DNA from: Limnohabitans sp.
Lineage (GTDB): Bacteria; Planctomycetota; Phycisphaerae; Phycisphaerales; SM1A02
Assembly: GCA_030054275.1 (NCBI GenBank)
Contig: JASGCF010000143.1
Location: 1 to 8,066 of the forward strand
Direction: 5' to 3'
DNA length: 8,066 nucleotides
The notes below the pieces were generated by a model. The model was not told the DNA's origin. It worked only from the letters and a program-made list of their open reading frames with translations, and ran no database searches. The position numbers were made by a program, and so were the translations under genes. Of this stretch, positions 1 to 5,101 are shown piece after piece. Every line of letters begins with the position of its first letter. The stretch's first letter is position 1.

Positions 1-257
1 ACTCCGGATACGAGGCAAGCGCCGTCGACCACACCTTTGCAAGTTTCGGCGGCCTTTTTGCGACCGTCAAAGCGATGATCTTCAACACCTACGCCAATCC
101 AAATGCGAAGGCGCGGCTTGCCGAGGAAGCGAAGAAACCACACGGGCCAGCACTGCACTTGGTGCAACTTGGACTTGCCGAGGATGTGGGCGGTGAAAGT
201 TCATCCGATGGCTCTGCGTCGGGCCGGCGAAAGATTCGGCTGAAGCAAACTGCGTAA
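1..257 (+). CDS. 3' end of an unrecognised protein (partial)
   Basis: An open frame enters from the left edge (first full codon at position 3) and stops with TAA at 255-257, giving about 84 visible C-terminal residues. The visible part has a mildly hydrophobic stretch near its start (FASFGGLFATVKAMIF), then a charged helix-like segment rich in Ala, Lys and Glu. It ends in a low-complexity Ser/Gly/Arg/Lys tail, which looks like a disordered C-terminus. An internal ATG at 75 could begin a 60-residue peptide, but the frame stays open upstream of it with similar composition, so a truncated longer gene is more likely. I do not recognise the family. The next gene is on the same strand about 125 bp downstream. 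Confidence 0.6.
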   Translation, partial: SGYEASAVDHTFASFGGLFATVKAMIFNTYANPNAKARLAEEAKKPHGPALHLVQLGLAEDVGGESSSDGSASGRRKIRLKQTA

Positions 258-382
258 GCATCGCATCGGGCGGGGGATAGGCGTTGCCGCATGCACGGCT
301 TCTCGTCCTTCGCGTTGTGCACATCCTGTCGATCGTTCTTCCCGTATCGCCTCAATCGCGTCCCGCTGCGAAACTCCCATCC

Positions 383-1618
383 ATGCCGTTCCGATCAGGA
401 TCTATCTCGTATCGCCGCTTCTCGGTTTCAGGCGAGACGCCGAATCTTCTCGACGCCAAGGTGTACGACGCGCTGCGTGAGCACGCACTTGGTGAACTTG
501 AACCGATCAAACCTGGCGAAACGCATGTAGGTTGGACGGCCGGCCGCCACTTGTTTGATCGCTCGTTCGACTACGAACGGCTTGGATTTGGCGGAGGCAT
601 GATGCTCGGGTTGCGCACGGACACGGTGCGCATTCCGCCAGAAATCAAGCGCGCCTATATCGCGATGGCTGAAGACGCGCGCGTGGAAACCTCGAAAGAT
701 GGTGGTGCCTACCTTTCCCGCACTGGAAAGAAGGAGGCTCGCGAGGATGCGCTTCGGCGTATCGACGAGGAGATTGCAGAGGGTCGCTATCGGCGTCCGA
801 AGCACACCCCGATCTTCTGGGATTTCGCAAAATCCACGATGTACGCGCCGATTTCGGGCGACACCGAGGTGCAGGCCCTTCGTCGACTGGCCGCAGACTC
901 GCTTGATCTTCAGGTCAATATTCGTTCCGCCGGAACGATTGCGCTCGACATACTTGCTGCCAAAGGTCGCACAGCCGATTACGACGATCTGCGTGCAGAG
1001 CCACTCTCAAGCGCGCCGCCTGACATCGAACGCGCGCGTGAAGACGGATCTCGTGCGTCTGCGGATCGTCCCGAACTTCCGTGGACAGCGCAGGAACCGC
1101 AAGATTTTCTTGGAAATCTCTTTCTCTTCTGGCTGTGGTGGCACTGTGACACGCGCGAGGGTTTGGTGGAAACCGCGGACGGTGAAGTCGCGATTGTGAT
1201 GGATCGCGTGCTTGATCTTGAGTGCGCGTGGGGGCTCACAGGACGCACAAGTGTGCGTTGCGAAGGGCCAACGCGTCGTGCCGAAACAGCAAGAGCCGTT
1301 CAACTCGGAAAGTGGCCGCGCAAGATGGGTCTGACGCTTTCGAGCTTTGGTCGCGTGTGGGAATGCACCTTGCAGGGCGATCGCCTGGAAGTTTCGGGAT
1401 TGAAACTTCCGAAACCCGAGGAAAAACCGCAGTCGATGCGGCTTTTGCTTGAAGAACGACTCGATAGTTTTGCCACCTTCGACGCAGCCCTCATGTCGAT
1501 GTATCGCGCCTTCATCGATGAGCGTACTTCGCCTTCGTGGCCAACCCGTCGTGCAGAAATGCGCGCGTGGATTGGTGAACTTGGCGCGACGCGCAAACTC
1601 GTTCCGGTTGGCGCGTGA
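383..1618 (+). CDS. rdgC: RdgC-like recombination-associated protein, 411 aa
   Basis: RdgC family proteins bind double-stranded DNA without sequence specificity; the E. coli member forms a ring around DNA and restrains RecA. The assignment rests on family-like blocks recalled from the longer RdgC-annotated proteins of deltaproteobacteria and relatives: an N-terminal MPFRSGSISYRRF, GW near residue 50, a FGGGMMLGLRTD strand (69-80), IPPEIKRAYIAMAE (84-97), a basic SRTGKKEAREDALRRIDEE helix (112-130), and FWDFAKSTMYAPISGD (145-160). A C-terminal half contains FLGNLFLFWLWWHCDTREG (242-260), a VAIVMDRVLDLE strand and GRVWECTLQGDRLEVSGLKLP (323-343). At 411 residues it is longer than the roughly 300-residue E. 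coli RdgC. The frame is open from an ATG at 284, but the extra 33 residues look unlike the family, so ATG 383 is preferred; neither start has a clear ribosome binding site. It converges on trpF. The function on DNA is inferred by family only. Confidence 0.62.
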   Translation: MPFRSGSISYRRFSVSGETPNLLDAKVYDALREHALGELEPIKPGETHVGWTAGRHLFDRSFDYERLGFGGGMMLGLRTDTVRIPPEIKRAYIAMAEDARVETSKDGGAYLSRTGKKEAREDALRRIDEEIAEGRYRRPKHTPIFWDFAKSTMYAPISGDTEVQALRRLAADSLDLQVNIRSAGTIALDILAAKGRTADYDDLRAEPLSSAPPDIERAREDGSRASADRPELPWTAQEPQDFLGNLFLFWLWWHCDTREGLVETADGEVAIVMDRVLDLECAWGLTGRTSVRCEGPTRRAETARAVQLGKWPRKMGLTLSSFGRVWECTLQGDRLEVSGLKLPKPEEKPQSMRLLLEERLDSFATFDAALMSMYRAFIDERTSPSWPTRRAEMRAWIGELGATRKLVPVGA

Positions 1619-1621
1619 AAG

Positions 1622-1693
1622 GCACGGGGAAGTGCACGGGGAAGTGCACGGGGAAGTGCACGGGGAAGTGCACGGGGAAGTGCACGGGGAAGT
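1622..1693 (+). repeat. Six perfect tandem copies of a 12-bp unit
   Basis: The unit GCACGGGGAAGT is repeated six times without a mismatch (copies start at 1622, 1634, 1646, 1658, 1670 and 1682). The array begins 3 bp after the stop codon of the RdgC-like gene and ends 18 bp before the trpF stop codon, so it fills most of the 93-bp convergent gap. Each junction creates the self-complementary hexamer GTGCAC (five in all). Neighbouring hexamers can therefore pair as 6-bp stems around a GGGGAA loop in RNA from either strand. There is no T-tract after the array, so a classical intrinsic terminator is not seen. Short frames read through it encode only monotonous four-residue repeats and are not credible genes. 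Confidence 0.95.
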
Positions 1694-1711
1694 GGAACTT
1701 TTGTCGAGCGT

Positions 1712-2353
1712 TCACGAGCGTGTCGCAGCGTCGCTCTCGCGCACGCGAGCGATGAACTCGCGAATTTTCTCGTGATCTTTCACTCCGCGTGATGATTCAA
1801 CGCCGCTTGAGATGTCGACGCCGCTCGGTCGTGCAACGCGCAGCGCGTCTTGGATGTTTTCGGCGTTCAATCCGCCCGCAAGCAGCGCGCGCGCACGCTG
1901 CGCATCGGGTAGCGCGCTGAATTGCGCATGATCAAACGCGATACCACTTCCAGCGTCCGGTCCGTCCACGACGACGCGAGAAACGAACTTCGACGAGAGC
2001 CACAATGCCGTTGATTCCGGCGAAAAGTGCAGGCCTTTCCAAATTTCCCACGGCGCAGCACCCTCTGCAAATGGGCGCAGGTCTTCAAGCGACTCGTTGC
2101 CGTGAAACTGCACGATCGAGAACGCATCGAGCGCAGCGCGGGTTTCTTTCTCAAGTGGGAGTCGTACGACCGCGACAGGCATCGCACCGGCGTCCGTGAT
2201 TGCATTGGCAAGACTTGGCGCAGCGTGCGGTTCGACGAAGCGCGGACTCGTTGACACAAGCACCACACCCACGAAGTCAGCGCCGACTTCGGCAGCGACT
2301 GTTGCGGTGCTCGCGTCGCGCACTCCGCAAATTTTGATGAGCGTCTTCTTCAT
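1712..2353 (-). CDS. trpF: Phosphoribosylanthranilate isomerase TrpF, 213 aa
   Basis: TrpF catalyses the Amadori rearrangement of N-(5'-phosphoribosyl)anthranilate to CdRP, the third step from chorismate to tryptophan, in the cytoplasm. The (beta/alpha)8 barrel motifs are in order: KICGV (7-11) with the general-base Cys9, the phosphate-loop type STSPRF (34-39), IVQFHG (80-85), VVVDG with the likely general-acid Asp130, GSG (135-137), LLAGGL (157-162) and VDISSGVESSRGVKD (179-193). The length of 213 residues is normal. The ATG start is backed by a GGAG ribosome binding site (2359-2362 on the complement) 5 nt upstream. It starts 24 bp after the rhomboid gene stop on the same strand, suggesting cotranscription. 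No other trp gene is visible in the window, so trpF is detached from any trp operon here. Confidence 0.96.
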   Translation of the reverse strand: MKKTLIKICGVRDASTATVAAEVGADFVGVVLVSTSPRFVEPHAAPSLANAITDAGAMPVAVVRLPLEKETRAALDAFSIVQFHGNESLEDLRPFAEGAAPWEIWKGLHFSPESTALWLSSKFVSRVVVDGPDAGSGIAFDHAQFSALPDAQRARALLAGGLNAENIQDALRVARPSGVDISSGVESSRGVKDHEKIREFIARVRESDAATRS

Positions 2354-2377
2354 GCAAACTCCATCGTGTCACTTCGT

Positions 2378-3556
2378 TCATCGTTGCGTCTCGGCTGCGC
2401 ACTCGGCGCGCAGCGTCGCAAGAAGTTCAGCGCGTGCACCGTCAAGTGTCTGTTCGCGAAAGGGCTCGAGCGTGAGGAGTGCAGCGCGCTTATCTCCGAG
2501 TCGTCGCACTTCGATCGCTGCGAGCAACAGTCGTGCATCGTCGCTTGCTGGATGCGAGCGGAAACGCTCAAGGAATCGGCGGTACGCCTGCGCGGCGAAC
2601 GCGTGGTTCTCGGCACGCGCGAACTCGGTCGCAACATCAAGTTGGATCTCGGCAGGAAGTGTCGCCTCTCGATTTTCCCCGAGAAGTTCCTCATACAACT
2701 GCGCAGCGAGCACATAGTCACGCTCGCGATGCGCAGCGGCGATGGTCATGCGCAGCGTGCGGTGCCTTTCCGATTCTTCGGGTGCACTTCCTCGCGCCAC
2801 GCGCCGCGCGACAGCCCCGTCTGCGCCGCTCACACCAAAGGCGTCTGCAGCGCTCCGAAGCTCGCGTCTGCGTCGCCATTGCTTCAGCAGAAAGAAGAGA
2901 TCGAAATCGTTGCGCGGCAAGATGCCCGTACCGAGAAGGAAGAGTGCCACCACAAGCCCGAAGAGGAGTCCGGAGAGGTGCGCGATGGTGCCCACGCGCG
3001 AGTACCGAAGACCAGAAACATCGAGCAGGGTGTTGACAAAATCGATGGCTGCGTAAAGCCCGAGAAGCCACGAGGCACGCATGGCGACACGCATCGGGGG
3101 AAGGAGCCAGAACCCGTGGACGATGCCACGGGGATGGAGTGCGAGGAACGCGCCGGCGACCACCGAGACCGAGCCACTGGCCCCGATGGCAGATCCGCCC
3201 GAAATCGCAACTTGGAGAAGTCCGGCGAGCGCTCCGCCAACGAGATAAAGCGCCGTGAATCCAAGCCGACCAAGCCGAGCCTCTACCACGCTGCCGAACG
3301 CCCAAAGGAAGATCATGTTCCCGAGAACATGCGTGAAAGAGTTGGGATCGTGCAGGAACTGGTAACTGATTGGTTGCCACCAACGCATGCCGCGCCATGG
3401 CAGCGCGCCGAACTCAAGCAGTGCCCCGAGGTCAAGGTTGCCCCGCCGAGCGAGTAGAGCGGAGCCAAAAGCGATCACAAGATTGACCGCCACCAAGCAC
3501 GGGACGACCAGCGGTCGGTGCGCACCTTGGAGGTTGGTCCCAAGTGGGATGAACAT
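2378..3556 (-). CDS. Rhomboid-family intramembrane serine protease with helical-repeat C-terminal tail, 392 aa
   Basis: This is a polytopic membrane protease expected to cleave transmembrane substrates. The N-terminus MFIPLGTNLQ followed by a transmembrane segment (about 14-35) is typical of bacterial rhomboids. The oxyanion-hole motif HVLGN (His76, Asn80) is followed by WAFG, the catalytic GASG (Ser127) and AHLSGLLFG (His193), so the Ser-His dyad is complete. About six hydrophobic segments lie before residue 212. The cytosolic tail (about 228-392) is Ala/Arg/Glu-rich and helical, with TPR-like signatures (DYVLAAQLYEELLGEN, AFAAQAYRRFLERF). An in-frame TTG at 3625 would add 23 residues, but the family-typical start is the ATG at 3556. 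No good Shine-Dalgarno sequence is seen for either. It is the first gene of a probable rhomboid-trpF transcript and diverges from citrate synthase. The physiological substrate cannot be inferred. Confidence 0.92.
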   Translation of the reverse strand: MFIPLGTNLQGAHRPLVVPCLVAVNLVIAFGSALLARRGNLDLGALLEFGALPWRGMRWWQPISYQFLHDPNSFTHVLGNMIFLWAFGSVVEARLGRLGFTALYLVGGALAGLLQVAISGGSAIGASGSVSVVAGAFLALHPRGIVHGFWLLPPMRVAMRASWLLGLYAAIDFVNTLLDVSGLRYSRVGTIAHLSGLLFGLVVALFLLGTGILPRNDFDLFFLLKQWRRRRELRSAADAFGVSGADGAVARRVARGSAPEESERHRTLRMTIAAAHRERDYVLAAQLYEELLGENREATLPAEIQLDVATEFARAENHAFAAQAYRRFLERFRSHPASDDARLLLAAIEVRRLGDKRAALLTLEPFREQTLDGARAELLATLRAECAAETQR

Positions 3557-3613
3557 GCGGGAAAGGTATCGGCGGAACGCATGCGCGTGCGGGGTGTTTC
3601 GATTCTCACTGTC

Positions 3614-3632
3614 CGAGGCTCGCAACGCCTCG
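3614..3632. other. Small inverted repeat in the divergent intergenic region
   Basis: CGAGGC (3614-3619) and GCCTCG (3627-3632) form a perfect 6-bp stem around a 7-nt loop. The site lies between the divergent rhomboid and citrate synthase genes. It could be an operator-like dyad or a hairpin in the rhomboid leader transcript; nothing in the sequence decides between these. No confident -10/-35 pair was found for either gene in the 199-bp gap. Confidence 0.35.
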
Positions 3633-3682
3633 TGACTGCACTCTTATCCGCTAGCATCGTCGCCCCGCGCATCTTGGCGAGA

Positions 3683-3735
3683 GGGTCAGACGAACGGACC
3701 CGCCCGCAAAGCAATGCGGTGCGCCGCGTGCGGCG
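3683..3735 (+). promoter_or_regulatory. Structured 5' leader of citrate synthase (three consecutive small hairpins)
   Basis: Three non-overlapping inverted repeats lie just before the citrate synthase start: GGGTC/GACCC (3683-3687 with 3697-3701, 9-nt loop), CCGCA/TGCGG (3704-3708 with 3715-3719, 6-nt loop) and CGCCG/CGGCG (3722-3726 with 3731-3735, 4-nt loop). The last ends 20 nt before the ATG. I do not recognise a known riboswitch consensus and there is no T-tract. In GC-rich DNA such short stems can occur by chance, so a regulatory role is only a possibility. Confidence 0.3.
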
Positions 3736-3755
3736 AACATCCGAAGGGCTGAGAG

Positions 3756-4976
3756 ATGACCACCACAGCAAGCGCGGCACCGAGCGCCGCAGAAGTCAAG
3801 CCGATTGCAATGACTACGACAGCACCGATTGCGCCGTTCTACGACAAGGGTCTTGCCAACACCATCGCTGCCGACACGCAGATGTCATTCATCGATGGCG
3901 GTAAGGGTGTGCTTGAGTATGTCGGTATCGATATCGACACCCTCGCGCGCAACTCGACCTACGAGGAAACGGTCTATCTGCTGTGGAATCGCAAACTTCC
4001 GACGCAGGCTGAACTCGACGCGCTCAAGAGTGCACTCCAAGCCGAATACGAGATCCCTGACGCGATCTACGACATGATCAAGTCGTTCCCGAGGGACGCG
4101 GTGCCGATGCATGCGCTGCGAACGCTCGTGTCTGCGCTTGCGCTGCATGACAAGGATGCCGAGTCAAGCGAGACCAACGCTGCAGGCATCGACCGCGCCA
4201 AGCGACAATCGCTGCGGCTCGTCGCAAAGACCCCAACGCTGATTGCGAACTTTGATCGGCACCGTGCTGGGAAAGCGTTCGTGCGACCGAACAAGTCGTT
4301 TGACATCGCGACGAACTTCCTCTGGATGCTGAACGGCGAGAAGCCCACGGAAGCGATGGCGAAGGGCCTCGATGTGTGCCTCATTCTGCACGCAGACCAC
4401 GGGCTCAACGCTTCGACCTTCGCCGCGCGCGTCACGATTGCGACCCTCTCCGATATGTACAGCGCGATGACCACGGCTGTCGGCACGCTGAAGGGCCCGC
4501 TCCACGGCGGCGCGAACGAAGAAGTCATGATCATGCTCGACGAAATTGGTTCGATCGAGAAGGTTGATGACTATGTCAAGGGCAAACTCGAGCGGAAGGA
4601 GCTCATCATGGGCTTCGGTCACCGCGTCTACAAGGCGTACGATCCGCGCGCGACCTACCTCAAGACTTTCGCGAAGCAAATCGCATCCGATACTGGCAAT
4701 TTGCGACTCTTCGAGATGAGCCAGCGCATTGAGGGCATCGTGCTCGCAGCGAAGGCGGACAAGGGCATCTTCCCGAATGTCGACTTCTATTCAGCGACGA
4801 CCTACCACTGCCTCGGCATCAAGACTGATCTCTTCACCTGCATGTTCGCCCTGAGCCGCATGTCTGGTTGGTGCGGACACTGCATCGAGCAGTTGATGGA
4901 CAACCGTCTCATTCGCCCGCAGGCGAAGTACAACGGACCACACGCGGCGACCTACACGCCAATGGCGCAGCGCTAG
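3756..4976 (+). CDS. gltA: Citrate synthase, 406 aa
   Basis: This enzyme condenses acetyl-CoA with oxaloacetate to citrate and CoA, the entry step of the TCA cycle, in the cytoplasm. The family entry motif SFIDGGKGVLEYVGIDI (44-60) is followed by ILHADHGLNASTF (210-222) with substrate-binding His residues. Next come GPLHGGANE (247-255, catalytic His250), GFGHRVYK (286-293, His289) and FPNVDFYSA (339-347, catalytic Asp343). All expected active-site residues are present. The sequence style resembles the short dimeric CitZ-type enzymes. A 2-methylcitrate synthase activity cannot be excluded by motif alone, but no prp genes are nearby. The first 30 residues are an extra Ala/Thr/Pro-rich extension. 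It contains a second MTTTA at residues 19-23 (ATG at 3810), so an alternative start there is possible. The purine-rich GAGAG just before 3756 is a weak ribosome binding site. The gene is followed by a terminator hairpin. Confidence 0.95.
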   Translation: MTTTASAAPSAAEVKPIAMTTTAPIAPFYDKGLANTIAADTQMSFIDGGKGVLEYVGIDIDTLARNSTYEETVYLLWNRKLPTQAELDALKSALQAEYEIPDAIYDMIKSFPRDAVPMHALRTLVSALALHDKDAESSETNAAGIDRAKRQSLRLVAKTPTLIANFDRHRAGKAFVRPNKSFDIATNFLWMLNGEKPTEAMAKGLDVCLILHADHGLNASTFAARVTIATLSDMYSAMTTAVGTLKGPLHGGANEEVMIMLDEIGSIEKVDDYVKGKLERKELIMGFGHRVYKAYDPRATYLKTFAKQIASDTGNLRLFEMSQRIEGIVLAAKADKGIFPNVDFYSATTYHCLGIKTDLFTCMFALSRMSGWCGHCIEQLMDNRLIRPQAKYNGPHAATYTPMAQR

Positions 4977-4984
4977 TGCAGTGC

Positions 4985-5015
4985 TTGCGCGAGTGATTGC
5001 GCGAGTGATTGCGAG
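4985..5015 (+). repeat. Tandem duplication of a 12-bp unit plus a partial third copy
   Basis: TTGCGCGAGTGA occurs at 4985-4996 and 4997-5008, followed by a shortened third start (TTGCGAG, 5009-5015). It begins 9 bp after the citrate synthase stop codon, upstream of the terminator hairpin. It encodes nothing credible and looks like replication slippage in unconstrained intergenic DNA. Confidence 0.8.
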
Positions 5016-5038
5016 CAGTTCGTTCCTTGGTCTCTGCA

Positions 5039-5066
5039 AAAGGCCTCAGCGTGTGCTGAGGCCTTT
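5039..5066. terminator. Bidirectional intrinsic terminator between convergent genes
   Basis: A perfect 12-bp stem (AAAGGCCTCAGC, 5039-5050, with GCTGAGGCCTTT, 5055-5066) encloses a GTGT loop. A short T-run closes the + strand side (TTT) and a run of four Ts closes the - strand side (complement of 5038-5041). It sits 62 bp after the citrate synthase stop and 35 bp beyond the stop of the convergent FG-GAP gene, so it can end both transcripts. Confidence 0.88.
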
Positions 5067-5101
5067 CGCGTTGATGGTCGGATGTCGCTGCGCGTCTACC
5101 T

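Noticed and set aside
284..382. 33-residue N-terminal extension of the RdgC-like protein
   Set aside because: The frame is open and slightly hydrophobic, but the family-like start MPFRSGSISYRRF begins at 383, and a signal-like N-terminus would not suit a DNA-binding protein.
1622..1693. CRISPR array
   Set aside because: The 12-bp units are directly adjacent with no unique spacers, and there are no cas genes.
1449..1775. Short frames through the 12-bp array encoding EVHG or HFPV repeats
   Set aside because: The repeat has no stop in these frames, so open frames arise automatically. They overlap the ends of two real genes and have no ribosome binding site of note.
2366..3457. 363-codon + strand open frame
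   Set aside because: It is antisense to the rhomboid gene, whose catalytic motifs are complete. Its product is charged and low in hydrophobic structure, as expected of a shadow frame in GC-rich DNA.
3741..3762. Thiamine (TPP) riboswitch, suggested by a CTGAGA-like string before citrate synthase
   Set aside because: The string overlaps the start codon and the other conserved TPP-aptamer segments are absent.
4164..4679. 171-codon - strand open frame
   Set aside because: It lies entirely antisense to the active-site region of citrate synthase and has no recognisable features.
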